NCBI RefSeq assembly: GCF_014633365.1
Contig: NC_068348.1
Location: forward strand, 17,130,311 to 17,194,310
Direction of reading: 5' to 3'
From: Diospyros lotus
Taxonomy: Eukaryota > Streptophyta > Magnoliopsida > Ericales > Ebenaceae
Length of the DNA stretch: 64,000 nt
The notes under the pieces are model-generated. The model saw nothing but the letters and a program-made list of their open reading frames with translations. It was not told the DNA's origin and did no database searches. Position numbers and translations under genes: made by a program. This document shows, piece after piece, positions 48,226 through 59,205 of this stretch (positions within the stretch are counted from its first letter, which is position 1; the number at the start of each line of letters is the position of its first letter).

Positions 48226-49312
48226 GTAGCAAAAAGCCAATCTTAACGCAAGATGTTGAATGGGACCAAATCAGCTAATTCGATGAACACGCATAACTGT
48301 ACCTGAAGCAATGCTTGTACTAGGACATAAGACACAAGAGGCCCCAATCAGGTGCACCCTACGGTGCCAGAATTACCAAAAGATCACCCTGACAATGAAG
48401 TGCATTCAAAAAACTTTCCTACGCTCGAGGGCAACCAGACCACTGAACTGGGGGGCATGGAACGTTCAGAGTAGGAAAAAGTACACGTAGTTGGATTAAG
48501 GAGGCATGCGACAGAAAGAGGGAAGCAAATCCCGCATGTAGCAACCGCTAGTCAGGAACAACACTCATTTGGACAGTCTTCAATTCCAAATAAAGACCTT
48601 GTGGAAACTTTAGTACCTACTAAGCCTTCTGGGATAGCCCCACCCACGGTCCTACTATCAGATTATGAACAACTATAGAAAAATTTTCAGGAACTAAAAC
48701 AGCAAAATGATGAACTCAAGATAAACAATGAGAAGAATATGAGAAGACTATAGGGAATCACTGCTTTGCTGCGTGAACTAATTCGCCACATGAGATAAGC
48801 CGATAAGGGGGGAGAGCACCGAAGATCCCTAGAAACCTTTCCAAGGACCACACAGTAGAGGGAAAGAGTAAAAACTCCATGACCGAATGACCAAGTCCTA
48901 GAAATGACAGACTTGAGAAAGGAACGTGATAGGAGGACAGGGAAAGCTCCCATGTATAAAGAGACAGCGGGAAACACCTACTCACGAGCTCCTTATATCC
49001 CACATCCTCGCAAAAACGAAGCAAAACAGGAAACACTCAAGGCGTCTGACATTGAGCGCCTCATAGAAGAGGTGCTAGAGCAGAAGCAGGTAATGATGAC
49101 ACCAAAGGAAATGCCCCCAAAGGGGTTTCCTTTATCTGAAGAACTCCAAAGGCAACCAGTGCAACAAAGGTTCAAGCTACCGCAGCTTTCGGTATACTCG
49201 GGAAAGGAGGACCCAGAGAAGCATCTACAACACTTTGTCGTAGTGGCCGTGTTACATGGGTGGAATGAGGTCACTAAGTGCAGAGCCTTCCCACTCTCCC
49301 TAGTAGGACAGG

Positions 49313-52300
49313 TGTAACGACCCTAAAGTGGGTCTAGGTGTTTTAATACTTGACGTCAGTGTTTTTGCAATTAAAATGTTGGACTAAATATTTTTTAATG
49401 CTTAATGTTAATTTCCTTGGTGGCACACAAATAATTTAGATTACATAATTTTATTTTATGGTGCATGGAATCAGAAATTTAAGTGAAAGGGCCTCAATTA
49501 AATAGTTAATGAGATGTCTAACCCAAGTAGAAAATTAAGCCTGGTGGGCTTGGAATATATGTATATGGGATATATGTGATTTGGGCTTAGACCCATGGTG
49601 AGAAATAATTTGGAAATAATGGGCTTGATGGTGTAATAAGAAAATGGGGAAAAGAAAATAAATTAAGTAGCATTCATCACTCAAGCCCCTAGATATTTTT
49701 GTTTGTAATATGAAATAGGGTTATTTCAGTAAATTCTGGAGCTGGCATGCAAACCTGTACGCGCTCCTTTTTCCCAACAGCCTCTGTGCACAAATATCCT
49801 ATTTTAGTGCAAGGTGTATCCCTTCTTTTTGAATGCACTGTTCCATTGCTTCTTTAGTCCATCTCCATGCTCTTCTTCTTCTTCTTCACTTTCTCCATCC
49901 TATTCCTCACTTCTGTTTGCTGCTATTGTTTACTTCCTGTGCGTGGGTGGAACCTCTCTCTGATTGTGCATTCTCAACAGGCAAGTTCTCTTACCCATTT
50001 TTATTCCAATGCAAGTTCTTCTGCACTTCCACGTTATCTTTCAGTGCGAGCTCTCTCTTAGATATATTCTATATTGCAATGCAAGCTTCCTTGATTTGCA
50101 AATTGTTGCTTATTGTGTCACCTCGCTGTTAGTGTTTTCCACTGTCTATTTTGTGTATAAAGTTCCTAGTTGTTGTGAAGTCCATTTGATGTCTCAAGGG
50201 GGGTTTGATTCACCCTAATATTTGTTTAGTGAATGGCTTTTCTTCTTACTTACAACTGGGTTTTGTTTAGCTCGTTGCTCCCTGTTCAGGCATTTATATA
50301 TGTACATGTTGCATCACTTTTGGAAGCTCTCACCCATAGCTGAATGTAAAATGCTAAGTCACCATTAAATGATTTCATTAAGGTATTTGGAGCAAACAGC
50401 AAAAGCCTCAACTGAAAATATATATATACTATTTGCCTATGTATAAGACCCACTTGTAAATACATATATACAACATGCGTAATGAGCTGATATCCCTCAG
50501 AGATTTGTAAAGCTTATTAGAACATGCCCTGCCTAGCTAATCCACTATATACTTATGCTTAACAGTTGTTCGAATGCCCCTGCTTTATTCTGCAAACCCA
50601 GTTATATATATATATATATTCATGTTCAGCTTCATTGACGTTCTAACGAGCTCGTTCTAGTTCTTTCCGCGAGCTCGTTCCAGCTCTTTTCCGCGAGCTC
50701 ACACCTATATGCTCCCTGACCATAAGCGTAATCACGAGCTCGTTCCCACGATCTCATTCCTCAAGCTCATGGCCGCGAGCTCTTGCCGCGCGCCTGACCA
50801 GAAGCTCATCCAGTGAGCTCTTGCTCAACCCCTTGACTGCGAGCTCATTTGACCTCGAGCTCATTCGCTTGTCCTTCCCGCGAGCTCTCTTGAGCTCTAA
50901 TACATAAATGTAAATAAGGAAGTACTCCCTATTTGGATTCAATAAAAATATCAAAAAAATCAAAATCCATAAAAATAAAAAGATAGAATTTTGGTTTTAG
51001 TACAAATTCACGAATTTGCAATTTTACCACCATCGAAATACATAGTTTTCGTTTCTTGAAAAATTCATTAAAAATCATTTTTACAACAATAAATGCTAGT
51101 TATCAAATTACCGGGAGTTAGTTTTTCAAAATGAAGACATTTTCAAAATATGTTCTATTTGGTCCATTGCCTTAGAAAAATTTCAGGTTTACGTTTGGTC
51201 AGAAATTTCGCGTGGTGTGGTCATTCGATTACATGGGGTCTAATAATGAATTTGAGCTATGAGCACGAATGCAAGTAAATGCATACTATTACTGGTTGAA
51301 TGAAATCACAACAATCATATGGTGGGAAAAATAGTTATTAAATTTATAACACTCCTCAGCTGGTGAATCGATATTTAATATTAAATAGCATCTCTCAAGG
51401 AAGTATTCTTGTGTTCTAAAATTACTTCAAGCATTTCTGTGTCATAAATTACATTTTGAATGTGGTCAACGTTATGAAGTAAGATATGTTGAATTTATCT
51501 GATGATGGAAAAATACCCGGTATGGGTAAGTAATGTTGAAAGTATGAACATCGCGAAAACAAGAATTTAAATACATGTGGTTGGCAAATGCATACATGAT
51601 GCATACATGTACATGTTACATATATCTATGTTTTGTGCACCTATTATTTTGCACGGGATGAGGTGACCATAGCCCGGCAGGTTGGCTCCATATTTATTGT
51701 GAGGTTTTGTCTATGTGATACACTTTGGCATGTGTTGATTTATGGCTTGCGAGCCTATGAGATTTGATTCTGATATTAAATTTATATGCACATTTTCATA
51801 ATAGTACATGGTGGCATGATACATTTAACTTGGAATTGATCAAGTCTTAAATTGTGATACTTGTATGCATCAGTCGAGTTCTGGAGCACTCTCTTTGGTG
51901 TCACCTTATTCTTGGTTCATGATCATTGTTTATTATCCTAGAACTTGCTGAGCCTTGTGGCTCACTTGATCTTCTTTGCCATTCCAGGTAAAGGGAAAGC
52001 TATTGTTGGGGGCGAGTCCAGTAGGACTAAGGCCTAAGGATAGTGGTGTACGAGGACGCGTCCTAACTTGAAGATCCTGTTAGCATTTTGGTGAGACTTG
52101 AGATGAAATGAGTCTTATTTTGTTAGTTAACATTCGAGTCTCTTATCTATTATGTATGGTCGTTGAGCCCAAACTCTTGAGCTATTGGAAGTGTAATTGA
52201 ACTCAAATATAGTTTCCGCTACTAATGAATGAAATGAGTTGTTTATTTAATTGTGGTTTGTTCTATATCATCTCTGTGATGACCTCCTTTCGAATATCCT

Positions 52301-52335
52301 ATGCTAGCGAGAATATTCGAGAGTGGGCCCTTACA
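49313..52335 (+). mobile_element. Solo LTR, 3023 bp, in the Tat-like gag, TSD acagg/atagg
   Basis: It starts TGTAACGACCC and ends GTGGGCCCTTACA; flanks are acagg (49308-49312) and atagg (52336-52340). The box TGCTGAGCCTTGTGGCTCAC at 51946-51965 is shared with other LTRs here. A block with about fourteen CGAGCTC motifs lies at 50640-50900. It is longer than its relatives (2.2-2.6 kb), so it may hide a further insertion. Short frames at 49833-50218 show no domain. Confidence 0.8.
50640..50900. repeat. Array of CGAGCTC(G) motifs
   Basis: About fourteen copies of 'cgagctcgttc', 'gcgagctc' and variants (palindromic core GAGCTC) occur within 260 bp at irregular spacing. Confidence 0.85.
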
Positions 52336-53403
52336 ATAGGCTCAATAATGGTTCACTGAGTTACTAGTTGGACATGTCCGATCATTTGAACAGCTAAAGA
52401 AAGGGTTTTTGGAGGCGTTTGCTGCCTATGTCCCAAAGAAGAAGAGTGCTATGTATTTGATAAGCTTGCAACAAAGGCCAAATGAATCCTTAAAGCGATA
52501 CATTTAGTGGTTTAGGGCTGCAACGCAAGAGGTAAGGGACCTCCCGATCAGTTTGGCAGCCTCAGCCTTGCTTAATGGAACTGCCTACGTCCCGCTCAGA
52601 TGATCCCTAGCATTTTCCTAGCCAGACTCAATGGTCAAATTATTTGCCCGAGCCAAACAATTCATCGTTCAAATGGAAATTTTAGAAGCATGGGAAGGGA
52701 AAAGAAGAGGAAGGCCGAACGACGTTGGGTCGGACACATCAGTGAAGTTGTCGAGAAAAGAAGTGCCCCCAGAAGACGCAATTCTAGAGCTTTGCTCCCC
52801 TCACTAAGCCAAGAGTTGCTATCCTTTCCTCCATTGCACATGGGCAGGGACATGGACTCTTTCTGCAAAATTTCACGAATCCCCAGGGTACACTACAGAA
52901 TAGTGTCAAGAGTTATGAAACCAGATTGAACAGCTAATCAAAGAAGGGAAATTCAATCGATTCATACTAGATAAACTAAAAAACCATCAAGGCCAGGGGA
53001 AAAGGTCCAGGAGAAACAATCAGAGGAGATGTGAAAAGCAAGACCTAGAACACTATGCACCATCAAAGGTATTTCCCTGCTCTATCTGTCAGGGCTAGCT
53101 ATGAAAGATCTGAACCACAAGACATGGAGGCGCATTCATTGCAAGAGGCACTACCCGACTCCGCTATGAGTTGGAATTATTTTTAAATTTTTCATTGTAA
53201 TAATATCCCTTAATACATAAAAGAATATACCCCCTGTATTCCCATGGAGTAGGCAAAACTATAAGTCGAACCACGTAACCTATGCCTTGAGAATTTATAT
53301 GTACGATAAAATGTAATGCAGGTGCAATAGCTCGGTGATGACCCCGATGAGATCAGGGTGACTCGGTAGAAATCAGGCGTATATGACCCCAGGCCGGGTC
53401 GGG

Positions 53404-54480
53404 ATCATCGGATGCTCCAACGCCTGTGCCCACAGACTCACCTGGATCCCTCGATTGAGTCCGGTGCTATGCCTCTGAGTTAGACCTGACTCCTCAATTG
53501 ATCTGGCGCCTATGTCTCCCGGCAAGCTCGGACACCCGGAAGGAATCCAGAACCGAACTGGTTATTGAACCCTGATACACCAAGGACAGACTGACTCTAA
53601 TGAGGAACAGAAGGTGGTGAAGCCGCTACATGGTAAGTCGAAAAGCGTCCACACCATGCAAGGCTTAAGTCATCAAGTTGCAATCTGGTACCTAAGACAT
53701 CGTCGGATGCTCCGATGCCTGTGCCCGTAGACTCACCTAGATCCCTCGATTGAGTCTAGTGCTATACCCCTAAGCTAAACATGACTCCTCGATTTATCTG
53801 GCACCTAGGTCTCCCGACAAGCTCGGACACCCAGAAGGAATCTCAAACTGGATCGTTGGCCAACTCCAGATCCCCTGGGATAAACTGGACCACAAAGCGG
53901 TGAGCTGTTATATGGTAAGTCGAAAGACACCCTCGCCACTTGAGGTTTATGTCGTCCAGGTGCGATCTGGTGGTTATGACCTAAGACCAACTCAGGATCA
54001 TCGGATGCTCCGACGCCTGTACCCGCAGACTCACCTAAATCCCTCGATTGAGTCTAGTGCTATGCCCCTAAGCTAGACCTGACTCCTCAATTGATCTGGC
54101 GCCTAGGTCTCCCGGCAAGCTCGGACACCCAGAAGGAATCTTCGATTGGATCTTTGGTTAAAGCTAGATCCCTTTGGATAGACCGGACCTCAAAGCGATG
54201 TACGAAGAAAGTAAGAGACAAGATGTAACCCTCGAAGACCCGACCGCCAGGACTCAATTTAACACCTATGATGACAGACCAACTCGGGATCATTGAATGC
54301 TCCGACGCCTATGCCCACAGACTCACCTAGATCACTCGACTGAGTCTGGTGCTACGCTCCTAAGCTAGACCTGACTTCTCGATCGATCTAGCACCTAAGT
54401 CTCCTGGAAAACGAATCTGGCACCTAAGTCTCCTAAGCTAGACCTGACTTCTGAGAAGCATCAGCACTAAAGTCCATCTC
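53404..54480. repeat. ~295-bp tandem repeat, about four units
   Basis: Units start with 'atcatcggatgctcc' or close variants at 53404, 53699, 53997 and 54289 (spacing 295, 298 and 292 bp). The fourth is partial and ends in a short duplicated 'ctggcacctaagtctcct'. They lie between gag and the 3' LTR of the Tat-like element. Confidence 0.88.
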
Positions 54481-54603
54481 TAGGCCCTTCTCGATCATCT
54501 GAGTGGTGTTAGATGTGCCGACAGTTACTTCACCCTCCTCGAACTCAAGAGCATAAGAGCTCCATGGACATAACATTGTTAAAAGTTACATCCAATAAAG
54601 AGC

Positions 54604-54705
54604 CTGGGGAAGCAAGGTTCTTAAGGAAAATTCTCGAGGAAGCAAGGTTCTTAAGAAAAATTCTTGGGAAAGCAAGGTTCCTAAGGAAAAGTTCATGAGG
54701 AAATA
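54604..54705. repeat. Three ~32-bp repeats with 'gaagcaaggttcttaagg'
   Basis: Three near-identical units precede the 3' LTR of the Tat-like element. Confidence 0.8.
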
Positions 54706-54831
54706 AAGGTCCTTCGGAATGACCCTTCGGAAGGGGCCTTTAGGGGTGTTCTTCGGGAAGAATCGTTTTCAATTGATGGTGCCCTATGCTTAGAAAATAC
54801 TCTTCATTTTGTATCTAAGAAAAACAAAATA

Positions 54832-54845
54832 AAAAGTGGGGGACA
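54832..54845 (+). other. Polypurine tract of the Tat-like element
   Basis: 'aaaaagtgggggac' ends two bases before the 3' LTR. Confidence 0.65.
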
Positions 54846-54847
54846 AT

Positions 54848-55708
54848 TGTTGTGCCCCAATAATCGAAAGGGAGAAGTCTAAGCATTGTAGGGAAGGAAC
54901 CCTTCGAAAGCATTGCGGGGAAGGACCTTCGGAAGCTACAGGGGAAGGACCTTCGGAAGCTGCTGAGGAAGGACCTTCGGAAGCTGCTGAGGAAAGACCT
55001 TCGAAAGGGTTTGGAAGCGCCTGGGAAAGGTTCCTTCGGAAGATCTCTTCGGAAACCATCTTCGGAAGTTACAAGGGAAGGACCTTCAGAAGCTGCTGGG
55101 AAAGTTTCCTTCGGAAGCCTCCTTCGGAAGGAATCCTTCGGAAAGGCCATGTGTACTCCCTGCTCGATCCCTATAAAAGGCCAAGTTCAACTTTTAGAAA
55201 AGGATCCGGACATCGGTATTTCTCTCCTACTTTCCTTCTGAAATTTAGTCTTCTTTTCCATTCCTTGCGATTATTTTCCTTCCGTTACTAACTTGGGCAT
55301 CAGAGGGTCTTCGCGGGAGGAAAATCCCTCAAGCCTTCTAATCCTTGTTTGTCCATTACAGTTCCTTCGGAAGCATCACTCCAGTTCCTTCGGAAGCCTC
55401 ATTCTGAAGGGAGTCTACGGAAGCAATCTTCGTAAGCAGGCTTCGAAAGCAGCATTAATAAGGATCCCTTCGGAAGCCTATCCCGAGCCACCATTCGGAA
55501 GCCTATCCAGGGCCACCGTTCGGAAGCCTATTGCGAGCCACCCTTCGGAAGCCTATTGTGAGCCACCCTTCGGAAGGAACCCTTCGGAAGCGTCCTTCGG
55601 AAGGAACCCTTAGTTTTGCAACCAAATCTTCGATCGAGTCTCAAGGTTGACGGCATCCACGTGCATTCTACTCCTAAAAATTCTAATTGTTGTATTTTGG
55701 CAACAACA
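54848..55708 (+). repeat. 3' LTR of the Tat-like element, 861 bp
   Basis: It matches the 5' LTR end to end with point differences and extra CCTTCGGAAGC units. TATAAAAG is at 55172-55179. It ends TTTTGGCAACAACA and lies 401 bp upstream of the host gene's start codon, in the same orientation. Confidence 0.88.
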
Positions 55709-55990
55709 GTATTTATTCAGACTTACCATTACACTAAAAATAATAATAGACATTATCCAAAAATTAATTAAATATCGAATAATATACTAAATATATTATT
55801 AAATAAATTATATTTTAAAAAAATTAGAAAAGATTTTGAGACTGATTTTAAAATATTTCAGCGACGAAATGTTTTTTCGCTAATTACATACAAAAATTTA
55901 TTTTACTTATTTTTAAAATTTAAAGATGAAAATTTTAGTACCTCACTAATTTTAGCGAATGACAAGTTTTTCCGTCGCTAAATTTAAGAA
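55709..55990. repeat. ~2-kb AT-rich repeat, copy 1, right part
   Basis: Resumes the copy broken by the Tat-like element and matches 58927-59205. It contains 'agcgacgaaa' and 'cgtcgctaaat' motifs in both orientations. Homology ends about 120 bp before the start codon of the gene at 56110. Confidence 0.75.
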
Positions 55991-56109
55991 AAAAAAAATG
56001 AAAAATTTTGTGCAATCAATAAGAATAAAGCCTATCAGCCAAGGTCTCCATTTGCATTCATCATTGAATCAACCAACCAATCGATTAATCAGCAGTTAAA
56101 AGCTTCGGT

Positions 56110-56487
56110 ATGGCTTCCAAGTCCTTGGCTTCCACCGCTCTACTCCTCTCCCTCAACCTCCTCTTCTTCACTCTCGTCAGCTCCCAACCCGCATCGCCGC
56201 CAACTACGCCCGCTCCCTCGCCGGTCGGAGGTTGTCCCCGACTGGGTGTCTGCGTCAAGTTACTGGACGACCTCGCGACGGTCCTCATCGGGGGACCCAC
56301 AAACAACCAATGCTGCAGCCTCTTCCCCGGCACCGAGCTTGATCTACAAGCCTCTTCCTGCCTTTGCGTCGCAATTAGGGTCCATGCCCTGGAGGTTCTT
56401 CATATCGGCGTTGATGGTTCCCTGGGCAGGATACTCAATTACTGCGGCAAGACCACCCCACCTGACTTCCGATGCCTTAAAGCTTAA
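56110..56487 (+). CDS. Hydrophobic seed-type / hybrid proline-rich protein, eight-cysteine domain
   Basis: A 125-residue secreted protein. Residues 1-25 form a signal peptide (LLLSLNLLFFTLVSS, then Q). A short proline-rich linker (residues 26-38, PASPPTTPAPSPV) follows, then the eight-cysteine module (41-123): GGC, GVC, QCC, SSC-L-C, NYC and FRC. All eight cysteines are present in the order C, C, CC, CXC, C, C of the LTP-like hydrophobic-seed family, the plant HyPRP group that acts at the cell wall. Only five residues separate the first two cysteines, where relatives I know have about nine. No intron is needed. The start is the first ATG in frame. The tail PPDFRCLKA is typical. It is the only apparently intact host gene in the window. 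Its function in this plant cannot be read from sequence. Confidence 0.88.
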   Translation: MASKSLASTALLLSLNLLFFTLVSSQPASPPTTPAPSPVGGCPRLGVCVKLLDDLATVLIGGPTNNQCCSLFPGTELDLQASSCLCVAIRVHALEVLHIGVDGSLGRILNYCGKTTPPDFRCLKA

Positions 56488-56630
56488 AGAACTGTGTGCC
56501 ATCACTCTTCTCTCTGTGCTCCTCACTTGTTCAACTGCTACTTAATCTAATTTCCATAAATCGTCTTCTCATGAGATGTGCTGATTAAGGACAGAGAACT
56601 ACTTTCCTTAGTTATTTACATCATCTATCA

Positions 56631-56639
56631 ATAAAATAT
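56631..56639 (+). terminator. Polyadenylation signal candidate of the 56110 gene
   Basis: AATAAA lies about 145 bp after the stop codon, in AT-rich sequence. Confidence 0.5.
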
Positions 56640-56689
56640 ACTTCCTACTTTAATAAACTCTTTCGGCATTCCTATTCCAACATGCATGG

Positions 56690-57246
56690 CAGGTTTTTCA
56701 GCTTCTTTAATTTGTCCTCTCTTGGTACTCAAATAAGTAGAGTTACAATATGTGCATTATTTGTTGTTTTTATTGACAAAGTTTTGTTGTTGATCAAGTA
56801 CAATAAGGAGAAAAATAACGATAAAATTGATTAATAACATTTTTCTAGTTTTGAATCAAGGATAAGCATTTGATCATATATATTCCAAATATCAATTTTG
56901 AGCTATCTTTAGCTCCTTAGTCTCCTCCCTGTCGCTCCACGCCTAATTAAGTATTGGAGTTCCTTTCTCAGCCAGCCGCGGGGCTTTCGCTATTTCTTTT
57001 TGTAGTCTGCCAACACTTGAAAAGCTTCATTGAGGTTTTTGTCATTTGGTACATTCCTTTTTGTTATATATATTGGTTGTCAATTTTTACAATAACTAAA
57101 GAGGTGCCATATTGGGAAATGAAGGCTAGTCATATAACTAACTTGATGGCTGAAACCTAAAATCCCAAAAAAGAAGTTGTGTCGCTAAACACCAAGCTTC
57201 ACTAGTCCCAACGGAGATTGTATATTAAGTATCAAAAAAGAAGTTG
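56690..57246. other. Intergenic sequence, nothing recognised
   Basis: A 68-codon frame at 56954-57160 has hydrophobic stretches but no family I recognise and no promoter context; I do not call it a gene. The AT-rich repeat copy 2 begins at 57247. Confidence 0.5.
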
Positions 57247-59205
57247 GTATAATGGATTGGAGATGAATTGAGAGGATAGTGTGAAAATTGCACTTTTGGG
57301 TTCAAGATAGTCTTAGGGATTTTTTTTTTTTTTTGGCGCGGGGGGAGGGGGGGCCGGGGGTTGGCCATGGTCCTGCCACTTTCACTTAGTTTTTTTAATA
57401 TTTAATAATTAAATAAAAATAATATAATTCAAGATTATATAGCTGATAAAAAAATTTAAATTATGATAATTATTAAATAATTTAAATAATAATTTATTGT
57501 AATCATTAAAATGTGATAATAAAATAATTTATATTATTGCATTTCAAATTAACAAGATTAAAATTTTAATTATATTATAAATCTAATAAATTAGTTTGAT
57601 ATATAATTTTTTAATACATCTTATTATCAATAAATAATTAATGCTCAATTATAATAGTTTAATAATTATATTTGTGCATTTATAGAAAAATATAATTATG
57701 TTAGGAGTTGCATATATAATGTTAGTTAAATCCTAATTTTTTTTATTATTTCAAGATTAAAAATAAAAATTCTAGTCAATAACGATGGAAAAGTTTTATT
57801 TTAACGACAATTGATTTAGGCTATCGTTAAAATTTATCTTTTAACAATGATATTTATATTTAGTTGTTACTAATACTATATTAACAATCAAAATTAAAGT
57901 CGTCATTAATTTTTTATCGTTAATGCCTCTTTTTTTTTTGTAGTAGATCGGGGTTGCTTTTACGATGAAAATGCGGTTGAATCTAAGAATGAACGGTTGT
58001 ATTTCACACAATTGATGATGCCCAAAAATGCATTTGGAAGAGAGAGAAAGGAAAAGAGAGGGGAAGGACTAGAAGAGGCTTGCAGGGTGTTTGTTATAGT
58101 ATTTTGTTTTTTTGTTTTTATTTTTTTAAAAATTAATTGTTCAACAAAAGGTATAATAATTTATGAAAATAATAATATTAGATATAATGTGTTAATTAAA
58201 TCTTAATAATTATTTTTCTATTATTTCATTGTTCGAATTAAAAATTTTAATCAATAACGACAAGAAAGTGGTATATTAACGATGAATTATTTAGTTTATC
58301 ATAAAAATTTATCTTATAATGAAGGGAATTATATATATTTAGTCATTAATAATATTACATTAACCACTAAATTTATTGTCGTTAGTCTTTTAACATTAAC
58401 GTCTCTTTATTATTTTATACTACAAGTCATAATTTAAAAATATAAAACATTATGATAGATTAATAATTATAAGGGAGAAGAATGCAAACAGAGTGAGAGT
58501 GAGATTAGGTTAAGGTCATTATATTTAGTGTATTCTATTTTATAGAGTTAGAAGAATTTTTTTTGGATTTAGTTTACATTTATATATATATTTAATTTTG
58601 GATTTTATATTTTATATAATTTTATATTTTACATTTTTTCGTATTAATTAAGAATCAAATAGATATATTACACAATGAAGATATATTATTGAATGAATAA
58701 ATGTATTATTAATTAAGGTCGTGTTTGATGTATTCTAAATGCTAACTCATGGTAAATTATTATTACAGAAGACAATAATGAGTAAAGTATCAATAGTACA
58801 AACGAGCGTTAGTCTTACTTAAAATTTAATACTTTATTATATAAGGAGAAAGAAGAATTTTATTCTGATGTTCACCAATAATTAATTAGTGAATATATAA
58901 GATGACAATGTTTGATCAAAACGCAATGTATTTATTCAGACTTATCATTACACTAAAAATAATAATAGACATTATCTAAAAATTAATTAAATATCGAATA
59001 GTATACTAAATATATTATTAAATAAATTATATTTTAAACAAATTAGAAATAGATTTCGAGACTGATTTTAAAATATTTCAGTGACGAATTTTTTTTGCTA
59101 ATTACATAATTTTATTTATTTATTTATTTTTTAAATTTAGCGATGAAAATTTCAGTACGTCGCTAATTTTAGCCAAGGACAAGTTTTCCCATCGCTAAAT
59201 GTTAA
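57247..59205. repeat. ~2-kb AT-rich repeat, copy 2
   Basis: Matches 45415-47378 plus 55709-55990 along its length but lacks both insertions found there: single TTA at about 57387 and single 'gtatt' at 58927-58931. A G-rich run lies at 57338-57360. Homology to copy 1 ends near 59205; 'gcgacg/cgtcgc' motifs continue to about 59247. Confidence 0.78.

Larger units (their letters stand above)
48254..53180 (+). pseudogene. Tat-like gag, split by the solo LTR 49313-52335
   Basis: A frame from ATG 48254 runs with stops; from 48904 to 49312 it is open and gives SDIERLIEEVLEQKQ, FKLPQLSVYSGKEDPEKHL and CRAFPLSLVGQ. After the solo LTR it resumes AQ*WFTELLVGHVRSFEQLK, RPNESLKRYI and RAATQEVRDLP. This is the retrotransposon gag core, close in wording to Tat/Retand gag. 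Removing the solo LTR and one duplication restores the frame exactly. Beyond 52600 the match fades (QIEQLIKEGKFNRFILD near 52930 in a shifted frame). Confidence 0.8.
47379..55708 (+). mobile_element. Tat-like LTR retrotransposon, non-autonomous, TSD GTATT
   Basis: Both LTRs are present (47379-48202 and 54848-55708), with perfect GTATT duplications at 47374-47378 and 55709-55713. The unoccupied site survives in copy 2 of the flanking repeat (58927-58935, 'gtatttatt'). The inside holds a primer-site-like sequence, a gag remnant split by a solo LTR, about 1.1 kb of ~295-bp tandem repeats, and a polypurine tract. No protease, RT or integrase is found, so it would depend on other elements. Tandem repeats between coding region and 3' LTR are known in the Tat lineage. 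Confidence 0.9.

Noticed and set aside
52600..52929. 109-codon frame after the gag remnant
   Set aside because: It is out of frame with gag, whose own frame runs through the region with stops; no separate domain.
56954..57160. 68-codon hydrophobic frame as a small membrane-protein gene
   Set aside because: No recognised family, no codon or promoter support, and bordered by repeats.
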